A stretch of DNA of 44,144 nt from Planctomyces sp. (GTDB taxonomy: Bacteria > Planctomycetota > Planctomycetia > Planctomycetales > Planctomycetaceae). Position 1 is the first letter of the stretch; every line of letters starts with the position of its first letter. The notes beneath the pieces are model-generated. The model saw only the letters and a list, made by a program, of their open reading frames with translations. It was not told the DNA's origin and did not search any database. Shown here in pieces: positions 8,740 to 17,759 of this stretch. The position numbers were made by a program, and so were the translations under genes. The DNA lies in assembly GCA_005798445.1 (NCBI GenBank), contig SYJG01000158.1, positions 1 to 44,144 of the forward strand, given 5' to 3'.

Positions 8740-9390
8740 TCACCCCAACAAGATTTGCAACGTCCGCAGGTTTTCCGCGACATCGAACAGCGAGCGGATC
8801 GGAATGCGAAAGCCGGTCACCGCATGGCTAACAACCTCACCGGTGCCCGATTTGAGCCGCAAGTCGTAGCCGCTCGGCGAGATGACGAATTGCTCCAACA
8901 CTTCGCTGCGCGGGTCGATGATCCAATACTCGGCGACGCCGTGAGCCGCATAGTCTCGAAACTTGATCCCTCGGTCCCGCTTCTCGGTGCTGTCGGACAG
9001 AACTTCGCAAATGAAATCTGGAATGGGAAACAAACCGGTGTCGAGATTGATCGTCGCCGTCTTGGCGGGACCGAAGAAGGCCACGTCCGGCTCGTAATCG
9101 TTGCGAGGGAAGCCACAGAGTGCCTTCTCACTGACGACGTGTCCGAGATTGTTCTTCGTAACGAACGTGTCCAACAAATTGCGAAGACGGCCAGTGCAGC
9201 CAAGTTCGCGATTCAACGATGCTGAGGAGACGACAACTTGTCCGTTGATGAATTCGGCTTTCTGATCGGGTTGAACTTCATCGCGGAAACGCTCGCGAAG
9301 TTCCCGTTCGTCATCGAGCCGTTCGGAGAGCGCGGCCACCGTTTCTGGCAGCGTCGGCTCTTCCAGCAGTTGTTCCATCAGGGTCGTCAT
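8740..9390 (-). CDS. Uma2 family (DUF820) putative endonuclease
   Basis: 216 aa, the usual length for this family. A helical N-terminus is followed by the PD-(D/E)xK-like core typical of Uma2 proteins: EFINGQVVV, YEPDVAFF (about 98-105), PDFICEVLSDST (about 124-135), KRDRGIKFRDYAAHGVAEYWIIDP and a final beta-rich segment. The acidic residues of PDVAF and CEVLS and the Lys of IKF are the likely metal site. The family is expanded in cyanobacteria and planctomycetes and mostly uncharacterised. It lies 3 nt upstream of the HExxH protein gene, with no evident functional link. Confidence 0.9.
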   Translation of the reverse strand: MTTLMEQLLEEPTLPETVAALSERLDDERELRERFRDEVQPDQKAEFINGQVVVSSASLNRELGCTGRLRNLLDTFVTKNNLGHVVSEKALCGFPRNDYEPDVAFFGPAKTATINLDTGLFPIPDFICEVLSDSTEKRDRGIKFRDYAAHGVAEYWIIDPRSEVLEQFVISPSGYDLRLKSGTGEVVSHAVTGFRIPIRSLFDVAENLRTLQILLG

Positions 9391-9437
9391 GGCGGGCGGA
9401 TTCTATGGCTGTCGCGCAGGGGCAACAATCGGACAAA

Positions 9438-11585
9438 TCATTTCGCAAGCATCATCCGCGCGACACGTTCCAAGCGAGCGTCCGGTTCTTCGGGAGCCAA
9501 GTCGGTCAAGCAGGTGGGAATCCAGGCGGGCTTCGAGACCTTGTTGTCGGGGAGTGAACTGAGCTTCGGAAGTTTGATCTCGGCTGCTGAGTCACCGAAG
9601 TTCGATTCATCGGTGATTCGCAGAAACAGACGCTTGTTGCTGATCAGTTTCGCGAGATCACCCGCGAACTTTTCGCTCAGCCCCAGCCAGAGAATCAGAT
9701 TCGGATCAGAACGGAGCGCGAGACCTTGCTCGCCGCTCGTGTCAACGAACTCCGCGAAGTCCGATTGCAGTTGGGGAATCGTCACGCCGTCGTGAGTTCT
9801 GACGTATTCCAGCAGTGCCGACGGCAAGTCACCGCTCTGGGCGGGAGTCTTCCACTCCTCATTGGTTTCCTCCGGTTCCAATTCGGTCGGGTCGAACGCA
9901 AACGGCTTGTCTTCGAGACCATGCTCGTCGCCAGCCGCTTCGGCTTTCTGCCGCTGCTCGGCTTCGAGCATTTGCAGCACGCGGCTGTCGGGAGTCGCCG
10001 GCCGGCAGCGGCCCTTGGCCCACTCGCGCAGTTGGAAAATCTTCTCTTCCATCGTGACCGACAGCGGGACGGTTTCCTCGCGAGCCTTTTCCAACGCCGC
10101 CTGCGTAATGCCATCGGCACCGCCGTAGGTCTCGACCATCGCAGCGAGGACGACCTGTTCCAACTCCGCACCGCTGTAGCCTTCACTTCGTTCGGCCAGC
10201 TTCGCGATTTCGAAGACCGCCGGATCGAACGATCGCTTGCGGAGATGAATCTCCAAAATCTGTTTCCGTTCGTGGTAGTTCGGCAGATCAACGAAGAAGA
10301 GTTCATCGAAGCGTCCGCGTCGCAACATTTCGGGAGGCAAGCCGGTCACGCTGTTGGCCGTCGCGACCACGAAAACCGGAGCCGGATTCTCCTGCATCCA
10401 GGTCAGGAAGCGGCCCATGATGCGGACCATCGTCGAGTCCGAACCCGCCTCGCCATTCGCGCCAGCAAAACCCTTTTCGATTTCGTCCAGCCACAGCACG
10501 GCGGGAGCGATCATCTCCATCAGCGCGAGCACGTCGCGCATGTTTTTCTCGGACTGCCCCTTGTCGCCGCTGAGCAGCGTCGCGACATCCAGCCGCACCA
10601 GCGGAAACGCCAGCAGCTTGGCGATCGCTCGCGACGTGAGGCTCTTGCCGCAACCTTGCACGCCCAGCAGCAGCACCCCCTTCGGAGCCGGAATCCCTTT
10701 CTTCCTCGCCGTCTCACTGAACGCCAGCGATCGCTTCGCGACCCAATCCTTTAAGCCGTCCAGCCCGCCGATGTCTTTGACTCCCTCGGCCAGCTCCTGA
10801 AATTCGAGCATCTCCGAGCCTTGCACCATCACTTTCTTCTCGCCGATGAGCTGCGAGTAAATCTCCTCGTCGATCTCGCTACGACCAAGGAACGCTCGCT
10901 GAAAAGACTTCCGGGCCTGCGCCGCCGTCAGCCCCAGCATCGTGCGGACGAGCCGCTCTTCCTGTTCCGGCGAGACCACCAGCGGGGCAGGGCGGTGCGC
11001 GTTGTCGGAGGCCAGCACCCCTTTCAGTTCCGTGTGCAATTCGTCGAGACCCGGCAGCGGCAGATCAAACTTCAACGCATCTTTTTGCAGCTCGACCGGA
11101 ATGTCCGTCTCCGGCCCCATGAACAGCAGTGTCTTGTTCTGCTCGATGAGCAACGGCACGAGGTCGCGAAGTTGCCGCACGATGTGCGGATCAGCCAGAT
11201 GCGGATGAAAGTCCTTGAGCAAGAACAACTGCTCGCTGGGGAAGTCGGGCACATGTCGCAAGAACTCCGCCGCGTCGGAACGCAGCGGCTTCTGGCGAGC
11301 GGGGGGCGTCAGCCCCCCGGTGCTCTCGTGCGCCGTACCCGCTTCCACCGGGGGGCTGACCCCCCCCGCTCGCCGATCGTTGGGATGTGCCCACTGATCA
11401 TTGGGATGCAGCGACGGCTGCGCCCCGCGAGTCACCGTCCAAGTCACCAACCCGCGATCCATCTCCGTCGCCAGTGCCGCCAACTCCGCCTCCCAACGCT
11501 CTTCCTCCCACGTCGAGAGAAACATCATCGAGAAGTGCGACAGAATGCGCGACTTGAGTTGTGCGAGTGTGTCAGCGGTAGCCAT
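9438..11585 (-). CDS. Ycf46-like AAA+ ATPase with an embedded REP pair
   Basis: 715 aa. An N-terminal Ycf46/SpoVK-like helical region (about 1-270) precedes one AAA+ module: Walker A GVQGCGKS (308-315), Walker B VLWLDEIE (about 363-370), sensor 1 VVATAN, and the arginine-finger region LRRGRFDE. The lid follows ([12 protein letters not shown]). The C-terminal 200 residues are charged and unassigned. Such ATPases are common in cyanobacteria and planctomycetes, and their substrate is unknown. Residues of about 71-98 (RAGGVSPPV ... TGGLTPPAR) are translated from the REP pair at 11294-11374 and sit inside the N-terminal domain. Just before them, HPND-x3-HPND reflects a short DNA duplication (11375-11408). 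The start ATG at 11585 follows no strong ribosome site. Confidence 0.9.
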   Translation of the reverse strand: MATADTLAQLKSRILSHFSMMFLSTWEEERWEAELAALATEMDRGLVTWTVTRGAQPSLHPNDQWAHPNDRRAGGVSPPVEAGTAHESTGGLTPPARQKPLRSDAAEFLRHVPDFPSEQLFLLKDFHPHLADPHIVRQLRDLVPLLIEQNKTLLFMGPETDIPVELQKDALKFDLPLPGLDELHTELKGVLASDNAHRPAPLVVSPEQEERLVRTMLGLTAAQARKSFQRAFLGRSEIDEEIYSQLIGEKKVMVQGSEMLEFQELAEGVKDIGGLDGLKDWVAKRSLAFSETARKKGIPAPKGVLLLGVQGCGKSLTSRAIAKLLAFPLVRLDVATLLSGDKGQSEKNMRDVLALMEMIAPAVLWLDEIEKGFAGANGEAGSDSTMVRIMGRFLTWMQENPAPVFVVATANSVTGLPPEMLRRGRFDELFFVDLPNYHERKQILEIHLRKRSFDPAVFEIAKLAERSEGYSGAELEQVVLAAMVETYGGADGITQAALEKAREETVPLSVTMEEKIFQLREWAKGRCRPATPDSRVLQMLEAEQRQKAEAAGDEHGLEDKPFAFDPTELEPEETNEEWKTPAQSGDLPSALLEYVRTHDGVTIPQLQSDFAEFVDTSGEQGLALRSDPNLILWLGLSEKFAGDLAKLISNKRLFLRITDESNFGDSAAEIKLPKLSSLPDNKVSKPAWIPTCLTDLAPEEPDARLERVARMMLAK
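11294..11374. repeat. In-frame GGCGAGC/GGGGGG REP pair inside the AAA ATPase gene
   Basis: Arms at 11294-11322 and 11346-11374 are near-perfect reverse complements around a 23-nt spacer. The total is 81 nt, exactly 27 codons. The host reads it as RAGGVSPPV, a variable linker, then TGGLTPPAR. Two near-identical 13-nt sequences (GATCGTTGGGATG at 11375 and GATCATTGGGATG at 11396) lie immediately beside it. Confidence 0.9.
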
Positions 11586-11790
11586 GCCGTCATCTTATCT
11601 CGCAGAAACGGAAGCAAAAGGCTTCAACGGCTTGTGGGTGCGTTCTCTTGCAGCCGGAACGAGTGAACTTGAAGAAAACTATCTTCAGGATGGAGCCTCG
11701 ACCCTTGAGCAATATTGTCTTGAGTTTCTTGGGCTTGGCTCCCAACTTACGCTGCGCCAAGTTGATTCATGTGCCACAAGGAACTCGAAA

Positions 11791-12663
11791 ATGTCCCTTC
11801 GGTCACGGCGTAAGCGCGCTCTAATCCGCAGCAAGAACCTAAATGGGCACGGACTACAACGGAAGCCGAGCGAGGTTGTTCGCAAAGAGATTAGGCAGCG
11901 CTGCGGATTTGGATGTGTGATTTGCGGCGCTGCAATCGTCACCTATGAGCACTTCGATCCGCCGTACTGCGACGCACAATGTCATGATCCAAAGGGAATG
12001 ACCCTACTTTGTGGAGCTCACCAACTCGAAACCAGCAAAGGACTCTTGTCGAAGCAGACAATTGCTGAGGCCGATAGAGCCCCGTTTTGCAAACGAGTTG
12101 GATACGCCAAACACTTATTTGATCTGGGCGGAAAGAAACCGAAGATCATGATTGGAGGGGCAGATGTCACCGAGTGTGGGCACCGGATAGAGATTGACGG
12201 AGAGACAATGTTGCAGTTTCTCCCACCTGACTTGCGGTCAAGTAGATGGCGTCTTTCGTGTCGCTTTGTGAAGCAAAACGGCTCGATCATGTGCAAAATC
12301 GTTGAGAATGAGTTGGTGCTCATGTCAGATAACGTCGACATCGAACAGCAGGCCGCCCGCTTCTCGATCAGCTCCGACAACGAGACAATTCTCGAGCTTG
12401 AGCTGCATCCACCGGATGCCTTACTTTTGAAAAAGTATTGCCAGTTTACAAAGAATGGCCGAGTCGTCATTGGCACTGAAAAGATCGCTGACATTTGTCA
12501 CAGCATGGATCATCCCGACCAACCTCCAAAGATGATCAATGAAACGACGTTGAGGTTGGAGACAGGCACAAGTGGCTGGAGTTTTATTGCGAGCCGCTTC
12601 GTTTCTCCGACGGGACTAATCATCAAGTTCGTCAACGGTGCGATACAGTTCGCGTCGCCATAG
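11791..12663 (+). CDS. HNH-endonuclease-like protein in atypical, AT-richer DNA
   Basis: 290 aa from the ATG at 11791, which has AAGGA 9 nt upstream; the frame is open further upstream but shows no better start. The basic N-terminus (SLRSRRKRALIR) leads into an HNH/zinc region: CVIC at 42-45, His54 in YEHFDP, then CGAH at 74-77, the pattern of small stand-alone HNH proteins (CGFGCVICG ... EHFDP ... LLCGAH). The C-terminal 190 residues are beta-rich and unassigned. Codon use and base composition are clearly more AT-rich than the neighbours, suggesting recent acquisition. No methyltransferase or other restriction partner is adjacent, so a role in defence is possible but unproven. Confidence 0.82.
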   Translation: MSLRSRRKRALIRSKNLNGHGLQRKPSEVVRKEIRQRCGFGCVICGAAIVTYEHFDPPYCDAQCHDPKGMTLLCGAHQLETSKGLLSKQTIAEADRAPFCKRVGYAKHLFDLGGKKPKIMIGGADVTECGHRIEIDGETMLQFLPPDLRSSRWRLSCRFVKQNGSIMCKIVENELVLMSDNVDIEQQAARFSISSDNETILELELHPPDALLLKKYCQFTKNGRVVIGTEKIADICHSMDHPDQPPKMINETTLRLETGTSGWSFIASRFVSPTGLIIKFVNGAIQFASP

Positions 12664-12715
12664 ACCGACGACAATCGTGGGATTCGCGAGCGGCGTTGGC
12701 CGGCAGGAGTCGCCC

Positions 12716-14080
12716 CTACTTCGTCTTGATCTGCTTCATCACCGCCTCGTCGAGCGGCCGCAATCCCTCGTCCGGCTTGATGGCGTAGAAGCCGACGTGG
12801 TAGTGGGCGATCTTGCCGTCGGGGTCGATGACGACCCACAGCGGGAGTTTGGCTCCCAGCTTGCGTGGGTCGCCGAACTTGGCGACGAGCGTGCCGTCGT
12901 CGGTCGCGATCGGATAGCCGAGGTTCATGAACTCGCGCAGCTTGCGAACGGATCGCAACGCGCCGGTTGTCTTCGTGGGATCGGCAAACGATTCGTTCGT
13001 TGCGACGCCGATGACCTCGATGCCGTAGCGCTTGCGCTTGTTCGACAGGAAGTCGAGATAGCCGACTTGTCCGTAAGGTTCAGTGAGCGGGTCGCTGTCG
13101 TAGTCCCAGAAGTGCAGGACGACAATCTTGCCGGCGAGGTCTTTCGAGCTGATCGTCTTGTTTTCAATGGTCTTCAATTCGAAGGCGGGGGAGGGCTGGC
13201 CGACGAACTTTTTGCTGACGTTGGCCACGTCATCGGCTCGCTGGGTTTGCGACTTCACATCGCGGCTGATGACGGCGGCCAGAGGTGCGAGCGGCGTTCC
13301 TTCGGCAGAGGTTTGCAACCCGTCGATGACTTTTTTGGCGGCGGCGATTTGAGTGTCGCTCAGCTCGGCTTTCGTTTCGCCGTCCGGGCGGTTCATCTGA
13401 GATTTCAGGGCGACCAGAGTTTCAAACGGCTTTTGAATCTTGGCCAAAGCGGCGGCATCCAGCGGTTTGACCGACTCCAATTCGAGCTTCAATTGAAACT
13501 CGTCGCCGCGTCCCATGGAGACTTGTTGCTCTGCGGCGACCAGCAGCGTGTTGTCCGCCGTCGAGATCCACAGTCGCTGCTTGCGGCCGTTGTTCGTTGA
13601 GACTCGCACCACATGGCACTCGCGGTCTTTGATTTTTTTGGTCCCGTCGGCGACCTCGTAGGAGTGCTGCCCGGAGACCCAATCGCCATCGGCATCTTCG
13701 CGGAGTTGATCGGGGTACTCGAAGAAGGGCTGGCGGATGGCGATGGGATTCAAGTGCCCTTCGTGTTCAGCGAGCAACCGGATCGTCGCGTCATTGGCAG
13801 CCTTGTTTTTGGTGCTGAGTTCCAAAGTGCCAAATCGCTCAGGCCACGCCCAAGTTCCGCCACCACGTTCGTCGGTGAGATAGGTGAGTTTCGTCCCGTC
13901 GGCCTGCCGTGAGGCGACCGCTAAAATCGTGAACTTCTTGTACGGCTGCTCGGTCGCGGTGCGAGTGACTCGCGCCAAGGTGCCGGTGTATCGCAGTTCC
14001 ATTCCCGGTGCGTCGCCGAGCACATCGGCTCCCGAAGACAGCAACGCGGTCACGAGCATCCATTGACTGACAGCAAGCAC
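12716..14080 (-). CDS. Exported thioredoxin-fold (redoxin) protein lacking the CxxC motif
   Basis: 454 aa from a GTG at 14080 that follows AGGAG with ideal spacing; the open frame continues upstream but only through repeat DNA. The signal peptide contains WMLVTALLSSGADVLG. An N-terminal beta-rich domain (about 30-200) is followed by a helical linker and a C-terminal AhpC/TSA-Redoxin fold (about 300-454): VGQPSPAFELKTIENK, KIVVLHFWDYDSDP, IEVIGVATNE, LPLWVVIDPDGKIAHYHVG. Where thioredoxins have W-C-x-x-C this protein has W-DYDSDP, so neither redox cysteine is present. The fold is clear, but thiol-disulfide catalysis is unlikely by the usual mechanism. A binding or scaffold role is inferred. 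It is transcribed divergently from the kinase gene. Confidence 0.85.
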   Translation of the reverse strand: MLAVSQWMLVTALLSSGADVLGDAPGMELRYTGTLARVTRTATEQPYKKFTILAVASRQADGTKLTYLTDERGGGTWAWPERFGTLELSTKNKAANDATIRLLAEHEGHLNPIAIRQPFFEYPDQLREDADGDWVSGQHSYEVADGTKKIKDRECHVVRVSTNNGRKQRLWISTADNTLLVAAEQQVSMGRGDEFQLKLELESVKPLDAAALAKIQKPFETLVALKSQMNRPDGETKAELSDTQIAAAKKVIDGLQTSAEGTPLAPLAAVISRDVKSQTQRADDVANVSKKFVGQPSPAFELKTIENKTISSKDLAGKIVVLHFWDYDSDPLTEPYGQVGYLDFLSNKRKRYGIEVIGVATNESFADPTKTTGALRSVRKLREFMNLGYPIATDDGTLVAKFGDPRKLGAKLPLWVVIDPDGKIAHYHVGFYAIKPDEGLRPLDEAVMKQIKTK

Positions 14081-14443
14081 GGCAAACTCCTGTGTTAAGT
14101 CTTTGACCGAAACGAAGGTGTGTTTGGCACGCGTTAGAAATGTCCAATTCTCAAGCTCCAATGTCCAAAAAAGTTCCAATGACCAACACCCAAATCGAGT
14201 CTTCCAGCGCCAGAGGTCCATTGGACCTTGATTGGACATTAGGATTTGGGCTTTGGTCATTCCTTGGACATTGGGATTTGGACCTTGGACCTTCACAGCA
14301 TTGCGGATTGTTGCGGTTGACCTGCCGAGCCACAAGCTGCCAACTTGCGGTCGCAGAAGGGGCAACCATACCTTGTGACGAACAGAGCAGGGAAGAACAT
14401 CGCAAATTGCCTCCCACCGAACGCACGTCCGGAGAAGTTCATC
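14081..14443. repeat. Divergent intergenic region with a long imperfect inverted repeat (about 14140-14292)
   Basis: Between the divergent redoxin and kinase genes lies a tract of TGTCCAAT, CCAATGACC and CAATGTCC units (about 14140-14230), followed by their complements TTGGACATT and GGTCATTCC (about 14220-14292). The result is a long imperfect hairpin of low complexity. It yields readings such as MSNSQAPMSKK that look repeat-derived. Promoters for both genes should flank it, but I could not place them. Confidence 0.6.
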
Positions 14444-15988
14444 GTGGCCGACGACAAGCAGACACCAACCGCCGAAGACAACAAGATCGATCATTACGTC
14501 CGGTTGGGGACGATCGCGATGGGCAAGCACGCCCAGGTCTTGGAGGTTCAGGAAGAGAACACCACCAACCGTTTCGCCATGAAAGTGCTGCTGAATGAGG
14601 CGATGAAAGATTCCGAGCAAATTGCGACCTTGAAATATGAAGGCAAAGTCGCCCAGGCGCTGGACCACCCCAACCTCATCAAGTGGATTGCGACCGTTCA
14701 TCGCAAGACCAACATCTATTTGATTCTGGAACTGTTCAAAGCTCCGAATCTCAAATCCAACATCCTGATGGACATCGTGGGCGTGCAGTCTCGGCTGCGT
14801 AAGCTCATTGAATGCACCTGCCAGGCTCTGAACCACATGCACGAAAGGGGTTGGGTGCATTTAGATGTCAAGCCCGACAACATTCTGATGAGCCGTGCTT
14901 CTGAGGTACGAGTCATTGATTTCTCACTGTCAGAAAAGATCAAAGGCGCGTTGGGAAAAATGTTTGGCGGAAAGAAGGACATCGGCGGCACGCTGACCTA
15001 CATCGCTCCGGAGACCATCCGCAAGGAAGTACCGTCGCCCGCGACCGATATCTACAGCCTGGGTGTTACGCTCTTTGAATGCCTGACTGGCACGATGCCG
15101 TTCAAGGGAAGCACACCCAAAGATCTGCTGATGAAACACCTGACAACGGTTCCCGCACCGCCGTCCGATCTCAACAAGAATGTCACTCCTGAGATGGACC
15201 GCTTGGTATTGCGGATGCTCGCCAAGAAGACCAAGGAGCGGCATAAAAATATGCAGGAGGTGATGGCCGAATTTCGAAACATTCAGCCCTTCAAAGAAGA
15301 CCCCGAAAAGCTGAGAGATCAACGGCTCGCCGATGAGAAAGCGGCGGATGGTCAACAAAGCCTGGGCAAACGACTCGATAGCCGCACCGATCACACTCGA
15401 TCCGAAAAGGCTAAGGTCGATCCTGAGTTCGCCAAACAGGTCGCAGCCTCTGCCGCCGCGGCAAACGTGTCGACACAACCAAAGTCCGGTCAGCCCGAGC
15501 CTGTGAAACCCAAGCCGGCCTCGAAGGCACCCGCCGCCGCAGCCGTCCCTCAACCCGCGATGCCGACGATGCCTATGCCGATGGCTCCCAGCTTCGCACC
15601 GCAGATGCCGTTCATGCCCATGCCACAAATGATGCCGGGGCAGTTCGCGCCGATGCCTGGTTATGGCTATCCAGGGATGCCGCAACAGATGCCGGGCTAT
15701 CCGCCCGGGGCAGGGATGATGCCGGGAATGATGCCCATGCCGATGCAACCTGCCGCCATGATGCCGCAACAGGGAATACCGATGCCTGGAATGCCCGGTG
15801 TTCCCCAGCAGATGCCGCCGCAGATGATTCCACCGAACCAGCCTCAGCCCGCTTCGGAACAACCAACGGCTACGGCGCGCCCCATCCCCGGATCGTTTTT
15901 GAATCCCGGTCAAAGGCCAGAGCCGCCACCGTCCGCAAAAGACGTGGATGACTTGCCGATGATGGAAGAGTTGCCGGACGTCCTGTGA
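14444..15988 (+). CDS. Serine/threonine protein kinase with a Pro/Met-rich tail
   Basis: 514 aa from a GTG at 14444 with GGAG 9 nt upstream; a TTG at 14345 is less likely. A Hanks-type kinase domain spans about 15-285: degenerate Gly loop LGTIAMGKHAQV, ATP-anchoring Lys47 (FAMK), helix-C Glu66, catalytic loop HLDVKPDN with Asp141 (HLD instead of HRD), metal-binding DFS at 159-161 (instead of DFG), and IAPE. It is thus a non-RD kinase with two unusual motif residues but all catalytic carboxylates. After a charged linker (to about 360) comes about 150 residues of Pro/Met/Gln/Gly repeats (PMPGMP, QMPFMPMPQMMPGQ), probably disordered. No membrane helix is seen, so it is probably cytosolic. Substrates are unknown. 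Confidence 0.93.
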   Translation: MADDKQTPTAEDNKIDHYVRLGTIAMGKHAQVLEVQEENTTNRFAMKVLLNEAMKDSEQIATLKYEGKVAQALDHPNLIKWIATVHRKTNIYLILELFKAPNLKSNILMDIVGVQSRLRKLIECTCQALNHMHERGWVHLDVKPDNILMSRASEVRVIDFSLSEKIKGALGKMFGGKKDIGGTLTYIAPETIRKEVPSPATDIYSLGVTLFECLTGTMPFKGSTPKDLLMKHLTTVPAPPSDLNKNVTPEMDRLVLRMLAKKTKERHKNMQEVMAEFRNIQPFKEDPEKLRDQRLADEKAADGQQSLGKRLDSRTDHTRSEKAKVDPEFAKQVAASAAAANVSTQPKSGQPEPVKPKPASKAPAAAAVPQPAMPTMPMPMAPSFAPQMPFMPMPQMMPGQFAPMPGYGYPGMPQQMPGYPPGAGMMPGMMPMPMQPAAMMPQQGIPMPGMPGVPQQMPPQMIPPNQPQPASEQPTATARPIPGSFLNPGQRPEPPPSAKDVDDLPMMEELPDVL

Positions 15989-16090
15989 GACATGCACGCT
16001 TCGCGACTCATCGTGAGCTTCGCCTTGCAAAACCAAAACGAGATTGCGACCGTCTCGACTTCTTTCGCGAGCATCAAATCAGAGGCATCC

Positions 16091-17146
16091 ATGTCGGCGG
16101 ACAACGCGAATCACTCCAGCGACGATCAAACACTGGCGGGTGACGAGTACCTGCCGCCGGAGAACAATCGCCCGAACCCCACGAACCGCATCCCGCTGCC
16201 GTTCGAGAAACCGATCGTCGAACTCGAGCAACAACTCGCGAAACTGGAAACCAAACCGAATCCGCCGCCAAATATCAAAGAGGCGATTCGCAACCTGCGA
16301 CTGGAGATCGCGCGGCTCACTCGCGAGATCTTCGACCATCTCGATCCGGCCGACGTCGTCAAGCTGGCTCGCGACAGCCATCGGCCGCAGACGCTCGATT
16401 ACCTCGAACTGATCTTCGACGAATTCATCGAACTGCACGGCGACCACGCCTTCCGCGATGATCGAGCCATCCTCACCGGATTTGCCAAGATCGACGACCA
16501 AAAGGTGATGTTCGTCGGCCAGCAAAAAGGGCGAAACCTCAAGGAACGGACTGAGCACAACTACGGCATGGCGCACCCCGAGGGCTATCGCAAGGCGCTG
16601 CAAAAAATGCAGCTCGCCGCCAAATACAAAATGCCGATCATCAGCTTCATCGACACTGGCGGGGCCTATCCCGGCCTCGGAGCCGAAGAACGCGGCCAGT
16701 CCTACGCCATCGCCTACAACCTCCGCGAGATGGCTCGCATCAACACGCCAATCGTCTGCACGGTGATCGGGGAGGGGGGCTCTGGCGGAGCACTCGGCAT
16801 CGCCATCGGCGACTACATCGCCATGTTGCAGTTTGCGTACTACTCGGTCATCAGCCCTGAAGGCTGCGCCGGCATCCTTTGGAAGCACGCCAAGCATGCC
16901 GACCTCGCCGCGCGAGCGCTACGGTTCACGTCCAAAGACCTGCTCGGCCTGGGCGTCATCGACGAGATCGTCCCCGAACCGCTCGGTGGAGCACACCGCG
17001 ACCACCGCCGCATGGCCATGACTCTGAAAATGTCGCTGCTTCGCGCCCTCCGCCAACTCGAATCAGTCCCGCGTGACCAAATCGTTCAACGCCGCTACGA
17101 CAAGTTCCGCAAGATGGGCCAGTTCGAAGAAGCCGCCAACGGCTAA
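16091..17146 (+). CDS. accA: Acetyl-CoA carboxylase carboxyltransferase subunit alpha
   Basis: 351 aa from the ATG at 16091, with AGAGG 6 nt upstream; an ORF start at 15992 lacks such a site. The protein matches AccA along its length: N-terminal helical EKPIVELEQQLAKLE, then LEIARLTREIF, DYLELIFDEFIELHGDHAFRDD, KGRNLKERTEHNYGMAHPEGYRKA, FIDTGGAYPGLGAEERGQ, IGEGGSGGALGIAIGD and SPEGCAGILWK. These are the carboxyl-biotin/CoA-binding elements of the transferase. With AccD it moves CO2 from biotin to acetyl-CoA, giving malonyl-CoA for fatty acid synthesis. accD is not in this window. An acidic extension of about 45 residues precedes the conserved part. It may be co-transcribed with the kinase, whose stop is about 100 nt upstream. 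Confidence 0.97.
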   Translation: MSADNANHSSDDQTLAGDEYLPPENNRPNPTNRIPLPFEKPIVELEQQLAKLETKPNPPPNIKEAIRNLRLEIARLTREIFDHLDPADVVKLARDSHRPQTLDYLELIFDEFIELHGDHAFRDDRAILTGFAKIDDQKVMFVGQQKGRNLKERTEHNYGMAHPEGYRKALQKMQLAAKYKMPIISFIDTGGAYPGLGAEERGQSYAIAYNLREMARINTPIVCTVIGEGGSGGALGIAIGDYIAMLQFAYYSVISPEGCAGILWKHAKHADLAARALRFTSKDLLGLGVIDEIVPEPLGGAHRDHRRMAMTLKMSLLRALRQLESVPRDQIVQRRYDKFRKMGQFEEAANG

Positions 17147-17212
17147 TCGAGTCACTCAGTCGTCTCGGCGTCACATTGGAAACCGCTTTCCCAAGGTGTT
17201 TGGAGACGGCTC

Positions 17213-17731
17213 GTGTTGCAGTCGATGGGGATCGTGCTGTTGTGCGTCGTAGCAGCCGTTTCCTACGGCGTGGTCCACGATCAGATCACGGCTCGCGTCT
17301 GCGTTGACTATTTTACGATCGGTCATCCTCCGGTATTTGCAACGACCGATCCGACGTTGCTCGGAATCGGATGGGGAATCATCGCCACATGGTGGGTCGG
17401 TTTCCTGATCGGTGTCCCGCTCGCCGCCGCCGCTCGGATCGGAATTGAACCGAAACGAGCTGCCCGCACTTTCATTCCGCCGTTGCTGAGACTTCAGATG
17501 GTTGCCGCATTCGTCGCGGTGCTTGCAGGGGTCTGTGGCTGGGGACTGGCGCACGCGGAAATCATTGTGCTGAAGGGATCGCTCGCTGACCGTTTTCCTG
17601 TCGAGCATCACGTCGCATTTCTTGCGGCTGCCTGGGCTCATTCCGCCAGTTACCTCGTGGGGTTTGTTGGCGGGATGCACCTGATCGTTTCGGTTCTCCG
17701 TTCTCGACGGCTGGGTTTCGCAAACAAGTGA
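17213..17731 (+). CDS. Small multi-pass membrane protein of unknown function
   Basis: 172 aa from a GTG at 17213 with GGAG 8 nt upstream; an ATG at 17225 is possible. Four hydrophobic segments are visible: MGIVLLCVVAAVSYGVV, GIGWGIIATWWVGFLIGVPL, LQMVAAFVAVLAGVCGWGLA and SASYLVGFVGGMHLIVSVL. The conserved-looking loop between the first two (CVDYFTIGHPPVFATTDPTL) is distinctive and recurs in unannotated bacterial membrane proteins. There is no functional motif. It follows accA by 66 nt and precedes the trans-sulfuration gene by 28 nt, so co-transcription is likely. Confidence 0.8.
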   Translation: MLQSMGIVLLCVVAAVSYGVVHDQITARVCVDYFTIGHPPVFATTDPTLLGIGWGIIATWWVGFLIGVPLAAAARIGIEPKRAARTFIPPLLRLQMVAAFVAVLAGVCGWGLAHAEIIVLKGSLADRFPVEHHVAFLAAAWAHSASYLVGFVGGMHLIVSVLRSRRLGFANK

Positions 17732-17759
17732 CCGCTATTCATCGTTGCTAAGGATTCCG

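Noticed and set aside
9726..11666. Two long plus-strand frames (342 and 281 aa) antisense to the AAA ATPase
   Set aside because: No recognisable motif; the Walker motifs on the other strand are decisive.
11401..11790. Upstream extension of the HNH frame
   Set aside because: It overlaps the AAA ATPase gene on the other strand and lacks a ribosome site; the ATG at 11791 has one.
12638..13600. A 320-aa plus-strand frame antisense to the redoxin gene
   Set aside because: Composition is that of a GC-driven shadow; the minus-strand gene has a ribosome site, signal peptide and fold.
14140..14443. Short ORFs through the TGTCCAAT repeat tract upstream of the kinase
   Set aside because: Their readings mirror the repeat units and have no independent gene features.
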